Part shown: positions 43,610-54,789 of the stretch, one piece after another
Layout: each line of letters starts with the position of its first letter
How positions within the stretch are numbered: the stretch's first letter is position 1
Assembly (NCBI GenBank): GCA_946800325.1
Contig: OX326958.1
Location: 11,046,001 to 11,110,000 of the forward strand
Origin: Luzula sylvatica
Lineage: Eukaryota > Streptophyta > Magnoliopsida > Poales > Juncaceae
DNA: 64,000 nucleotides
Direction: 5' to 3'
Notes under the pieces: generated by a model
The model's input: the letters and a program-made list of their open reading frames with translations, nothing else
Told to the model about the DNA's origin: nothing
Database searches by the model: none
Program-made: the position numbers and the translations under genes

Positions 43610-44079
43610 ACTCTCAGACTCAAACCTAGCTCTCAGACCTCTCTCGCTACTCTCAGACCTCTCTCGCCTGAGTCGCCTCTTGCTCCTCTCTCGCCTCTCG
43701 CTCCTCTCTCGCTACTCTCAGACCTCTCTCGCCCCTCGCCCCTCTCTCGCTAGTCGCTACGAGCAATCGGCAGAGTCTCGCCTCTCGCTGCGTCGTCACT
43801 CCTCTCGCTACTCTCGCCTCTCGCCTCTCGCTGAGTCGCCTCTCGCTGAGCAATCGGCATAGTCTCGCCTCTCGAGTCTCGCCTCTCTCTGCGTCGTCAC
43901 TTCTTTCGAGCCGGATCGAGCCGAGCCGAGCTGGCTCGACATTTTACCGAGTCGATCTCGAACTGGACTTCGGAGCTCGAACCCCTCCTACGAGTCGAGC
44001 CGAGCTGGCTCGAACCAGACTCGAGCCGATCTCGAGCTGGGTTGTGTTCGGCTCGGCTCGGTAAATTGCCACCCCTAAT
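43347..44079. mobile_element. Element made of GGCTCGAG-type repeats around a (CT)n tract
   Basis: Right end TTGCCACCCCTA matches the TIR class of 32,266 and 36,225. The body is GCTCGAGC/AGCTCGAG palindromic words (43,350-43,515 and 43,912-44,060) flanking (CT)n (43,554-43,606) and CTCTCGCCTCTCGCT repeats. Left end not resolved. The Ser/Leu/Arg-rich frame here is an artefact. Confidence 0.55.
43554..43606. repeat. (CT)n microsatellite
   Basis: About 26 uninterrupted CT units. Confidence 0.95.
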
Positions 44080-44339
44080 CTCAAGGCATGATTACAGATT
44101 ACGGATGTTAACGGTTCGAATTAGGGGCGAATCTTAGTAGAGACCAGGAGGGTCGTCGCCCCCACAGGATTTTTATCGAACAATGTATATAATTAGTAAT
44201 TTAGTACATTTTATCAGTATAACATTGTACAATATACTATTTCGTCCTCTTAAAAAATTGTGCAGTGTAATTTCAGAACCAATATTTCGTTTGACCTCCT
44301 CTCCCCTCGTGATAAGACCCGTCACTGATTCAGATAGTT

Positions 44340-44490
44340 TCCGAATCATATAAACAATTTGATATTTAAAAGTTTTAATTATTAAATTATATTTAAATTT
44401 TTCTTTCATAATAACCATTAAATTTGTTTATTATTAAAAGCACACATCTTAAATCAAATTTAATGGATAAACGGTTGGAAATGTACATCA
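44340..44490. repeat. Duplicated block, copy B left part
   Basis: Matches 15,020-15,125 joined to 18,340-18,390; related text at 52,080-52,165. It acts as the empty site for the hAT relic. Confidence 0.65.
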
Positions 44491-44790
44491 TTTTTGAAAC
44501 TTATCTTGGACATGATTTTTGGAGAGAGAAAGCTCGGTTTGCAATGATTAATTAATTAACTTATTTATTTCTTTCATTCCTTATATCTTTTCATGTGTAT
44601 TTAATTATTTAATTTAATTTAATATAATTCGAAATAAGAAGTATTTTTAATTTGCAAATTTCTTGTCCAATTTATTTATTTATGAAATAAACACATTACA
44701 TCTAATATTCTCTAAAAAAATAATAATAATAATTTAAATTGAAAATTACAAATTGAAAGCAATACAACTTCAAAAATAAAATTCTCATTG

Positions 44791-45078
44791 TTAGCCAATT
44801 CTATATTTATTGATGTAGTCTTTCCACATTTTCATAGCAATTTCATCTCGTTTTTTATTACCGGCTAGCCGTTGATTATTTAGTGCTTCAATATTATCAT
44901 TATAAGTATTATCTCTTCCGGGTACCGACACAATCTCATTTGGCGATATTTTAGAGGTAACATTAAGTGGCCATGTCATATCTCTATTATGGTTAACAAT
45001 ACAATTATGAAGGACACATGCAGCTGTGACTATATCTATATAAGATTCAAGCGTATGATATTCTCTAATGATTATATG
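44791..45078 (-). pseudogene. PIF/Harbinger transposase C-terminal fragment
   Basis: Frame reading ...DIVTAACVLHNCIVNHNRD... and ending REIAM-like KKRDEIAMKMWKDYI, then stop. The VLHN motif and the terminal R-x-x-x-MWxxY are typical of HARBI1-like DDE transposases. The catalytic DDE core is missing. It lies in sequence absent from copy A of the duplicated block, so it marks an insertion at about 44.49-45.24 kb. Confidence 0.6.
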
Positions 45079-45246
45079 CCACTATTCTCTATAATATTCT
45101 CTACAAGTTAATTATATTAAAAATAATATTTTTTAAAATTAATGGTATTAAAATTAATATTCTCTAAAGTTATTTATTTTATTTGTATTATCTAATATAT
45201 TAAATTTAAATTATTTTTATTTTATTCTCTAATGATTAAATCTGTT

Positions 45247-45455
45247 TCAAAAATAGTCATATTTTGTTCATATCACGGCTTTGATTATCAAATACACAAT
45301 TGAAGGTCATAGTAATTGTTAAAATCACGGATTATCCATTTCTTCTCCGTCCTGAGGTGAAAATGAAAAATAATTTCGATTCGTGTATTTTAGCCAGATT
45401 TCTAACTGTTTTCATTTTACGACTTTGTATTTAATTAAGTATTTTAGTTATTCTC

Positions 45456-45520
<65 letters not shown>

Positions 45521-45575
45521 CGTGTAGCGAATGTGTAGATAATGTCGAATACTTCTAAGATTGATTAGCAAGGTC
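45247..45575. repeat. Duplicated intergenic block, copy B
   Basis: Homologous to 18,395-18,710 and 52,990-53,275, including the (AAT)n. Confidence 0.75.
45457..45516. repeat. (AAT)n microsatellite, about 20 units
   Basis: Same position in the duplicated block as the tracts at 18,599 and 53,190. Confidence 0.95.
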
Positions 45576-45579
45576 AAAA

Positions 45580-46322
45580 ACCGATAACAATTCATCTACC
45601 GAATATATTAAATTGCTAAAATTTCAAAACTATTAACACTTTAAAAAATTGAAATGTTAATCCTCATATTTTTGAAAAAATAATATCATATTCTTTTAAT
45701 TCATTACTTCACCAACAAAATTAAAAAGAAAAAACATGAAAAATAATTTTGGAAATATGTTTCTTTGTCCAAACATATTTTTTTTAAACATTTTTAAAGG
45801 ACAATTTATTACAAAATTCAAATACAAAAAATCCATGAAATAATTATAAAAATTACTATCTTTATTATAAAATCCATGAAATAATTATAACAAAAAATCA
45901 CGAAATATATATATGGCACATGATAATTTACGATCCAGTATAGTGTTGCAGAATTTACTACATACTAATAATATTTTAAGGTGTTAAAATTACAAATATT
46001 GGAAGAATATTTGTGTTATGTCGTGGCTCGTGGGTATTCTAACTATATTTTTGTTTTAATAAAATTGTTGTATTTTATTAGAACACTATCATCTAAAAAA
46101 TAGCATTCATCACACTCTATAACTAAATAATGGATACTCAGGTACATATTTACAAATCATTTCAAATTATGCTAGCAAATAGAATGCTAATTTTGTATCA
46201 AATTGTCTTGCATACTTTAGTGATATCTTCAAAATAATATTTTAGGATATATTATAGTTTTATCCATAAACTGCATAATTTATATATGGTAAATGTTATT
46301 TGACCCTACCATAACATTATTG

Positions 46323-46363
<41 letters not shown>

Positions 46364-46600
46364 ATAAAACACAATTAAATGTACATACAACATCACACTC
46401 GGAAGATAAAATAAATAAAAATTATCTAATATACATATTATTTTTAACATCAGTGGATATTTCAATATTTTATGCTTTGTAAGTTTGAGGACTTATGTTT
46501 TTAATAGATAAAGTCTATTTTTTTTTTATTTCAATTAGTTTTAAAAAATATTATCATGTATTTCTGACAAAACAAAAAAATACTATCTAGCTAGAACACA
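45580..46600. other. AT-rich intergenic stretch
   Basis: No coding signal. (TTA)n at 46,323-46,359 is the only structure, apart from a repeated AAATCCATGAAATAATTATAA phrase (about 45,828 and 45,870). Confidence 0.5.
46323..46359. repeat. (TTA)n microsatellite
   Basis: About 12 units. Confidence 0.92.
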
Positions 46601-46608
46601 TTTATTAT

Positions 46609-46634
46609 CCGAAGCGGAGCGAGTTGTCCTCTAA
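46609..46634 (+). other. Third copy of the Helitron-like terminus motif
   Basis: CCGAAGCGGAGCGAGTTGTC followed by CTCTAA and T, in plus orientation. Confidence 0.4.
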
Positions 46635-46699
46635 TTAAATTGAAAGACGAGCTAGCAAGCGAATCCATCCCCATCTTGCCAACTGTGTCTGACTGACAG

Positions 46700-46935
46700 C
46701 ACATATTTGTGCAATGTGTAGTCAATGGCTTCCAAATTTTTTTATCGATTTGAGAAGTAAATTAAGAATTTAAGATTTGAGATTTACAAAAGTACCACGA
46801 TAGCACATGATTTAATTATTATAAAGCTTCCCCTAAGATGCTTTGGGGGAGATAAATATTGATCTAGTTGATGGAGGAGTTACGATGAGAGCACATGTTT
46901 CTCTTTTTTTACTTCAACCTTTTTATCAGAAATGA
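46700..46935. repeat. Duplicated block, copy B right part
   Basis: Shares TCAATGGCTTCCAA, GAGAAGTAAATTAAGAATTT, AGATGCTTTGGGGGAGATAA and GAGAGCACATGTTTCTC with 51,285-51,485, and its first part with 19,575-19,680. Confidence 0.85.
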
Positions 46936-46966
46936 AAAAGCGAAAGCTGGACCATAAATATACTTT

Positions 46967-47243
46967 GCACCCCAACATCAAAAAAACATTCTTGATGAGG
47001 TGGCAAAAAAATGGTTAAGTGGGTTGTTTAGCATCTTTAATTGACTCGATTAAATATTAATTGACCGGTTAATTAAATTGACCCGTCAATTAACATGTAC
47101 TAATATTAACATGCTATAAATTATTTACGTGTCAATTAAACGTGCCAATTAATATTTAATCGAGTCAATTAGAGAGGTTAAACAACCCACTAAATACCCT
47201 TTTGCCACCTCATCAAGGATGTTTTTTGATGTTGGGAGGGGGC
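46967..47243. mobile_element. MITE, second copy of the 16,861 family
   Basis: Long TIRs: GCACCCCAACATCAAAAAAA at left and TTTTTTGATGTTGGGAGGGG at right, extending through GATGAGGTGGCAAAA / TTTTGCCACCTCATC and TTGACTCGATTAAATATTAA / AATATTTAATCGAGTCAATT. Confidence 0.82.
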
Positions 47244-47386
47244 ACCATATATAACTACGAAATAAAATTAAATTGAAAGACGAGCTAGCAAAGCAAATCC
47301 ATCCCATCTTTGCCGAGAAGATAAAACAAAGCCCATGTTTTAAACTTTTTCTTGTTCAAAAGAAATTATATCAAACTAGCGTTGGA

Positions 47387-47404
47387 CCCGCGCAATTGCG
47401 CGGG
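47387..47404. other. Helitron terminal palindrome
   Basis: CCCGCGCAATTGCGCGGG, flanked by CTAG on both sides. Confidence 0.8.
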
Positions 47405-50219
47405 GCATCTAGTGTGCTTGTTTTTTTCTTGGGGCTGTGTTGTTTGTCATTGTCATGGATACGTTTAAAATAAATTGAGCAGATTAGTAAGCTGCTACAA
47501 ATAAATAAAGCAGGTGGATTTCGCAACTTCGTTGTTGTAACTTACATATTCATAAATACAAACATGGAGAAAAAGTTGTTGTCAGCAACACAGTTGGCAT
47601 GGATATTTATTTGTATATATTAGAAATACCCTTACAAATGGGAAAATATCAAATATGTTTCCAAAATAAACAAAGTCCATCGAATTGAAATTAGATATTG
47701 AACCGAAAAGTCATTTTTTGTTGTATTAACGGGTGGGTGGCAGCTCGAAGATAAACATCACCACAAAAAGTAAAAACCATAAATGTGGCGCTTTCTACCT
47801 AAAAGGCAAAAAACATGATATCAGATTCACTCTCGAAGAATTATACCAAAATTATAAACAAACTCGAGCATAAATTCACTCTCCAGTAACTCCAAAATTT
47901 CTTGTACGCCCTTCCCAAGAATCATAAATATCAGATTTACCCTCTCAAAATTTGAAAGAAATATGAAAAATACCGTACGAACTCTCGTTTTCTTTATCTG
48001 AGAATACCAAAATTTTCACAAAATTTGGTCTCGCTTACCATTGGATAGTCCGTCGTGTATTGATACGGGGTCACTGTACAAACTCTAGCATTTTCTTCCT
48101 CTTGTTCTTTACGCTTAAGTTCAGAAACATCTAACTTGTTCGATATGACCCGTCAGGTAAATTTAATCTGCCCTACACAACATCTCATATCTACATACAT
48201 TAATTTAAAAAGAGATTTAAGTTTGAATGACAATTGCATAGCTGAGAATGGCGAAAATATCGAAATAACCGTAAAAATGAGAAAAATATCAAACATATAC
48301 CTGAAATTGAGGAAAATGTCAGGTATCCATGAAAATGAGGAAAATATAAAAAATGCCCCTGCAAATGAAAATATATGAATTATGTCCCTGAAATTTTGCA
48401 AAATACCGTATATACCCTTGCCAAAATATCAATTACATGAGAAACCCTAACCCTAATTTTTCAGAAATGTACCTTTCCCTCAAGTCGGGTATAGATTGGC
48501 ACTCTCAATTTGAGCATGGTAGAAATTTGGCCCCATCATCGATTCATCATTATCCTAAAATAGTTCCATTAACACTTAATTCATTAGTTAATAAAAAAAG
48601 GGAATCAAAACAATAAATCACCTTCAGTTCTAAAAGGGGGCCAGGTCGGTACCGAGTGTGAATTATTGTGTGCTCAGTCTTGCATTTGCACCAAAAAGAC
48701 CCATCCGGAATTAATCGAATCAACCGCCTATTCAAGAAAATTAGCAAAATTATGAATGTGGCCCAAACCAGTACACAAACTTTCCTATAACCCCTCCTAA
48801 TTACTGAGAATTGCAAGAAAATACAACAAAACTATTTTTTTTTAAAGTAAAACATAATGGAGAAATTCAGCATAAAAAAAAACTGAAGAAAATTTGCAAA
48901 AAAAACTTGGAAATTTCAAAAATCCCAAATTAATCCAAGAATTGTTATTTCCTCAAAATAACCATGCAATGCAGAAATTGACCTCGAACATTATTAACGG
49001 GAATTAAAAGAACTAATTACATGAATGGAAGTGACGACTTTTCTTTCCCTGATTTTATTATATTTTTGCTTGTTTGTCCCTCTTTTCAGTCCCTTCCATG
49101 GCAAACTGTACTAAAAGCGCTTCAGCTCATCGAACATACACTGATTTTTTTGCGCACATAATTTAAAAACGAAAGCATTAGATTTTTTTAATATTCGAGA
49201 ACTAAAGGGGATTTTTGTAAACTGTACTAATTATTACCTCTATGACTATCCTCTTCTATTCCTCTCTTTCAGCGCCGACTACTCAAATCTAACCCTACAA
49301 ATGTAAAAGGAATTAGCAAAATTAGCATAAAATCGAAACTACGAAAAGAATCGACATAAATCAAACCAAAATTAGCACTGGAAAACATCACCAAACCAAT
49401 TCTAATCGAATCAAAACGAAACACAATACGAAAAAAAGAAAAAAAAAACTGGCCTGACACGCTTCAGCGTCACACTTCGTTTGACATGAAAACTGAACCG
49501 GCGACGCCGTGTGAGAGATGATTGTCTTCCCGCCTGCTCTGCCTCGCGCCGCTAGCAGCTTTGCTCTCTTGTGGCTCATAAATATATACATTAAGAACAT
49601 AATACATACAACAAACTATTTCTTTGATTAATAATATATGTCTGAAAAGCCTATTTTAAGAAATATATATATATATATAGATTAATTAATAGTACATAAA
49701 TAGCAACAATGCTAGGTTTTACCTTGATAATGGACAATTCATACTGAAGTTCTTTCTAAAAAAAATGAACGATTTTGAAAAAAAAATCAATGCCTCATAA
49801 TTGATACAGAATTAGAAAGTACCTTTTTGCTAAATTACATTAGTAATTTGTTTCCTGTTGGGGCAATTTGGTAATTGAGCAGGATCCGCTTTCATACGAC
49901 TCCCAAAACAGGGCATGTATTTGTGCTTGTCCCTATAATTCGATAGGTTAAAGATTGAAACTCAAAATCTCTGAAATTTGGAGTACTACAATTAGAAAGT
50001 AAAATTGGAAATTACTTTTTCAATGTTTCCGGTTTTGGAATAACTTGTTCCATGGACTCATCTTCCATAACCTGAAATGAATTAACACTAAATTGGAGGT
50101 AATTAACACTAAACTGCAGGTAATTTTAGAATAGATATAATCCTTAACACTAAATTGGAGGCAATTAACTCTAAATTGGAGGTAACCGTGAATACATTTC
50201 AGCAAAATTCCACAGTAGC

Positions 50220-50830
50220 AGCCGCTTCTGCCAGGCGCGTTTCTGATGTGCTCCGCGAGGCGACGCTCGCCCATTTCTCTCTCACTCGTCCTTTCTGTCT
50301 TTGCGGCTAGGCTTTCTCTCTCACCTTCGAAACTGGTGCGATGAATTGGCGCTATGCTGGCATCAGCGGGACCTGTTACCCTCCCATCCCACACCCGCAT
50401 CAGTGGGACCCAACTCCGACTCATCCCAGACCCTGCAGGAAAAACAAATGAACAAAAATAAGAGTAAAAAAATAAGACAAAAAAATGACTTAACAAAACT
50501 AATAATCTGAAATAAAAAAGGGTAAAAAAGTAAATTTGCAAACCTTCAAAACTGGTGCGAGGAATTGGCGCTACGCTGGCATCTGCAAGACCCGCCTCGA
50601 TACCGTACCAGGCCCGCATCAGGGGGACCTGTCTGCAGCCCATCCCAGACCCTCATTGGCGAGACTCGCCCCCACCCCGTCCTAGACTCGCGTGCCCGTC
50701 ACTGCCCATCTCTAGCCAGGAACCAGCGATGTCGTGGCTCTTCTCACGGATTTCTCGCCAAACACCGTCGCCCTACTGTCGCCGCTAGGTCATCCTGGCC
50801 AACCTTCCGTCACGTTCTGGCCGGTAGGTT
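50220..50830 (-). other. GC-rich duplicated segment in Helitron
   Basis: A phrase of about 45 bp (CTGGTGCGA.GAATTGGCGCT...GGCATC) at 50,324 recurs at 50,543, 219 bp apart. The minus-strand frame 50,020-50,643 repeats the words GxADAS(V/I)API.RTSFEG. GC content is well above the surroundings. It could be a captured host gene fragment or Helitron-specific sequence; I recognise no domain. Confidence 0.4.
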
Positions 50831-51284
50831 TCAACGCTAGGGTTTTCCGACTCTCCATTTTTTTGTTTTCTCTTTTTTCTTTTCTTTCTGTGTTGGGTCG
50901 TGGAAATGGAAAAAAAAAGGTGTGAGGGAATTTATTTACGATGAACAGTAACACGCGAACAGCGAACAGTAACACGCGCACAGTATGTGTGAACAGTATA
51001 CGCGACGTGGCCAAATGCTGGAAGGGCAAAATGTTTAGGATTAGGACTATTATAGATAGATAGATGTCCATTATCACTTTTTAAGTTTGGATATATTTGT
51101 ACCCACAAAAGAAAATTGATCAAAATAATTAACTGTTAGTGATGATGATATCTTCTAGAATAGTTGCCGTTCTTTGCTTTGTCTTCAGATTTTTCTTTGA
51201 CGTCCGTACATTTTTGTAAAAGTAATATAAAATAAAATAAAATATAGGTTTTAATTTAAAAGAAGTATATGAGAAATTGGTCTA

Positions 51285-51485
51285 ACTTTGTCAATGTTTA
51301 GTTTCCAACTTTTTTATCGGTTTGAGAAGTAAATTAAGAATTTAAGATTTGAGATTAACAAAACTACCATGAGAGCACATGATTCAATTATTATAAAGCT
51401 TTCCCCAAGATGCTTTGGGGGAGATAAATACGGATCTGGTTGGTGCAGTTACGATGAGAGCACATGTTTCTCTTTTTCTACTTCA
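51285..51485. repeat. Duplicated block, copy C
   Basis: Near-identical to 46,700-46,935, including the AGATGCTTTGGGGGAGATAA phrase. Confidence 0.85.
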
Positions 51486-51489
51486 ATTT

Positions 51490-52980
51490 TTTTATAATAT
51501 GTATTTGTATTTTATTGACAAATAGAATTTAATTTTCTTTATTAATTTATTATTTTTATTTTAAATTTATAATAAAATGTTGCTTATTCGATTCAACCAA
51601 ATAATCCAAATAACAACTCGATATATTCGGTTCGATTTTTAATCGGTTCAAAAGATAAATGGTTATGTTTAAATTTGTTTGGTTTGAATAGAATCGACCG
51701 GACGAATACCCTTAGTTATGTTGCCATAAAATTTACTATCAACCTATAATTTTAATCAAAACATGACATGGTTTAAGAAGAGACATCAAAATTATTGTAA
51801 AATAATGACATATAAATGACTATATATAATTGATTTTTATAAAATAAACAAACAAACAAAAATAAACTAGATAAAATTACATTATTACATCAACCGTTCA
51901 AAAATCTCGAATGATTAATTATAAAAATAATGTTTATGATGAAGTCAAAACCATAAAATCTGATATCAATAATTCATGAAATATAGGTACAAAATAAGAA
52001 TTAGGTAAATTAAGTATAAATGGTTTGAAACAAAGTTTATGATTATTAGATTTTTTTCAACTTTTTTACGTGATAATAACCACAAAAATTGTATAATAAT
52101 TAAAAGCATACACATCTCAAATAAAAATTAATTGCCAAATGGCACATCTCAAATAAAAATTAATTGTCAAATGGTCAGAAACGTATACTTTCGGTGATGC
52201 ATGTCCCCCTTAAAATTTCCTAGATTGATTGATGTGTTGGGTCATGCATTAATGATAGTGGTAAACCATGAATATTTAATTTTTTCGATCATATATAGGA
52301 AAAGAAGGTAAAAAAAGATCCACTGTTTCACACATCATTAATTTATTTAATATTTTACAAGTTTGTTTAGTACCATTTATAATATTAATAATCAAATTTA
52401 AATTTATAAATTCGGAAAACAAGTTATTTGACGAAATTAATACGCCGTTCAACATGCATTAAACGAATACACACGAATAAAAATATCATTAAAAATAAAC
52501 AAACACATAACATTAAAAATAAAAATAATAAGTTCGCAAAAGTTTGCAAAATAAAAATGAAAATATGTTGTTTTTAAAAAAGATTAAAAATAAAATAACA
52601 AAAATTTATTAATATAAATATGACTTGTCATGTGTAAAATCAAATATAATAAATAATTAAATAAACCAAATCATTTTTCAATAATTCGATTTATCACATA
52701 ATAAATGTCGTTTACCATCTATTTAATACGATTTTGCCACCTAATTAATTTCATGCATAAATTTGCATAATTTTATTCTTTATCACGTATTAATTTGAAT
52801 TTAACATTAAATTAAGTCACTTAAATTCTTCCCAATACATCAATGATGGTGGGGGAATGTAAAGGGAACAAATATATTTTTAGGGAACAAATATATTTTT
52901 TCTTAGCTAAAATAACCTATTTTGTTTTTATTTGTAAAAATTAACCATTTTTGTAAAGTTTCAGTAGAGAAAATGAAGTG
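51490..52980. other. AT-rich intergenic stretch
   Basis: A direct repeat of CACATCTCAAATAAAAATTA (52,109 and 52,142) and of GGGAACAAATATATTTTT (about 52,866 and 52,883). Partial match at 52,080-52,165 to the block start at 44.4 kb. No gene. Confidence 0.5.
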
Positions 52981-52989
52981 TTTTCGCAA

Positions 52990-53187
52990 ATATTATAGCT
53001 TTGCTTCTTAAAAACACAATTAAGTTCAAATTAGTCATTAAAACCACGGATTGCGCATTTCCCTCCACTATGAGGCGAAAATGAAAAATAATACCATTTC
53101 GTGTATTTTAGCACGATTTCTAACTGTTTCATTTTACGATTTTGTTTTTAATTAAGATTTTGTTTTTAATTAAGATTTTAGTTATCC

Positions 53188-53268
<81 letters not shown>

Positions 53269-53275
53269 TGTAGAA
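52990..53275. repeat. Duplicated intergenic block, copy D
   Basis: Homologous to 18,395-18,710 and 45,247-45,575. A 19-bp phrase beside the (AAT)n is duplicated (GATTTTGTTTTTAATTAA). Confidence 0.72.
53190..53267. repeat. (AAT)n microsatellite, about 26 units
   Basis: Longest of the three homologous tracts. Confidence 0.95.
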
Positions 53276-53345
53276 AATGTCTATTATTGAAATATAGATT
53301 GCATATATTTTAACAAAATAATTATGAATGTAATGTTTACAATAT

Positions 53346-53526
53346 TTAAAAAAATGTACCTTTCGACAAGTTCCTCCAAGTAACCTTCAGTCGTCTCCTC
53401 ATAGTTTGGTTTTCCTCCTCCGATACGAATCCCTCCGCCACCCACATTCTAATTAAAGATTTAACTTCAATTCTGTAATCCTCGGGGAATAATGCAAAGT
53501 ACTCGAGACATGTTTTGCAAACATGT
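53346..53526 (-). pseudogene. CNL exon 2 fragment cut by element 2
   Basis: Matches the last 160 bp of exon 2 of the intact CNL (CLEYFALFPEDYRI...VKSLIRMWVAEGF) and keeps the AAG|GTAC donor. One base is missing where the parent has CCTCCATAG (here CCTCATAG), shifting the frame. The match stops at the TGTTAG end of element 2. The rest of this paralogue, if it exists, lies beyond 64,000. Confidence 0.88.
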
Positions 53527-53964
53527 TGTTAGTTAATTCTAACCTAGAAGGGGGTGAATAGGAAATATTAAGGTCCAATTTTCGCGATAATGGATACAAT
53601 TATAATTTTGTGCGGAAGCATAAATAAATTGGAGAAAGAAATATAATACCGAAACAAATAACACGCGATATTTGTTTACGGAGTTCGGTAGGTGGTTGCT
53701 TTGTAGCTTTAACTCACCGGCTACTTGCTCAATCGACTGACTCGATTGATTGCAAGTACCTACGTCTCCGGGGTTCCCTTGCGCCTTTTCGGCTTTCGAT
53801 TGAATACCCAACTCAAACAATTACAAGGTTTGCCTTGATCGATTTACACGAATTTATCGATCAATGGCGGGTTTTACAATTAGTGACCAGCCCATTACAA
53901 TTTACTACTAACGAACTAGTCGTGATCGGTCACGCAAGTTGGGAATCGTTAAGTAGTGGGGGAA

Positions 53965-53973
53965 CTATTTATA
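53965..53973 (-). promoter_or_regulatory. TATA box of element 2 LTR
   Basis: TATAAATAG on the minus strand, immediately downstream of the dyad array, as in element 1. Confidence 0.65.
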
Positions 53974-54011
53974 GAACGTATAGTCCCCTCATAACTTAAG
54001 TTTTCTGAACA

Positions 54012-54449
54012 GTGCGTCACGACGCAAGGAATGGTGCGTCATGACGCACAGACTGATGAAATAGCCGTTGAGCTGGTGTTTGTTCAAAATTCAAGTGGTG
54101 CGTCATGACGAACCATAACGTGCGTCACGACGGTAGCATATGTACTTGAGGGTTCGTTCTAACCCTTGAATGGTTCGTTCTAACGAACCCTCTCCTGTGA
54201 TTTTCACTCACTTGGTCCGTCATGACGCATGGTCAGTGCGTCATGACGGACTGTACAATGATTTACTCAAGAGCTGTTATAGCGTCATGACGCTTGGTGT
54301 AGTGCGTCATGACGCTACACAACCCATGACACAATTTTTCTTAAGGTGCGTCGTGACGGTGCTTGTTGTGCGTCCTGACGCACTGTAAGATAAAACTTAG
54401 TAAGCCTTTAGGTGCGTCATGATGGTTAATATTGTGCGTCTTGACACAC
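54012..54449. repeat. Paired 16-bp dyad array in U3 (CATG core)
   Basis: Form GTSCGT-CATG-ACGSAC. Pairs: 54,012-54,027 with 54,034-54,049; 54,098-54,113 with 54,120-54,135; 54,215-54,230 with 54,236-54,251; 54,281-54,294 with 54,302-54,317; 54,346-54,361 with 54,368-54,383; 54,412-54,427 with 54,434-54,449. Five of the six have centres 22 bp apart and one 21. GGTTCGTTCTAACGAACC at 54,172-54,189 is a divergent member. Confidence 0.87.
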
Positions 54450-54776
54450 CATGATTCAAGACAGTTTTTACTTTGTTTTATTTATTTTGAACATTTCCAA
54501 CTTATTTTTCTTGAGTTTAATAATTCCAAAGACAAGTTTAGGGATACCTATTGGATATTTGGTGTGATGATTTGATATTCAAACTTGCGGAATCTTCAAC
54601 TTGATCTTCGACATCTTGATTCTTTATTTCCTTTGATCGTCCTTTTGCGTCTTGGTTTATCTTTTGATCCTTTTGTGGTATTCTCCTTTTATCTCTATAA
54701 TTGTCACTTACGAAAATTGATTAGTAGTATCGACATTATTTTGAGATAATCAAACCCTAGGAAATTTGAACCAACA

Positions 54777-54789
54777 AACTCCCCCTTTT
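54777..54789 (-). other. Polypurine tract of element 2
   Basis: AAAAGGGGGAGTT on the minus strand, identical to element 1. Confidence 0.85.

Larger units (their letters stand above)
47376..51064 (-). mobile_element. Helitron on minus strand, 3.7 kb
   Basis: The minus-strand 5' end TCTATCTATCTATAATAG follows an A (51,065). The 3' end has an 18-bp palindrome (47,387-47,404), 7 nt, CTAG (47,379-47,376) and a T. The 5' motif resembles the start of the 12,618 element. The palindrome is symmetric and CTAG also lies on its other side (47,409-47,412), so orientation rests on the 5' end and spacer length. No Rep/helicase. A GC-rich part (50,220-50,830) may be captured sequence. Confidence 0.68.
53527..54776 (-). 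repeat. 3' LTR of element 2
   Basis: 1,250 bp, TGTTGGTTC...AACTAACA on the minus strand. The R/U5 part is clearly homologous to element 1 (ACCTACCGAAC, TACGTCTCCGG in complement, CAATCGAAAGCC), but U3 is diverged and its dyads have a CATG core. Confidence 0.88.

Noticed and set aside
43295..43862. Ser/Leu/Arg-rich frames on both strands
   Set aside because: Produced by (CT)n and CTCTCGCCTCTCGCT repeats.
50020..50643. 207-codon minus-strand frame as a gene
   Set aside because: It covers a duplicated GC-rich segment in a Helitron and joins unlike compositions, with no domain; kept only as possible captured sequence.
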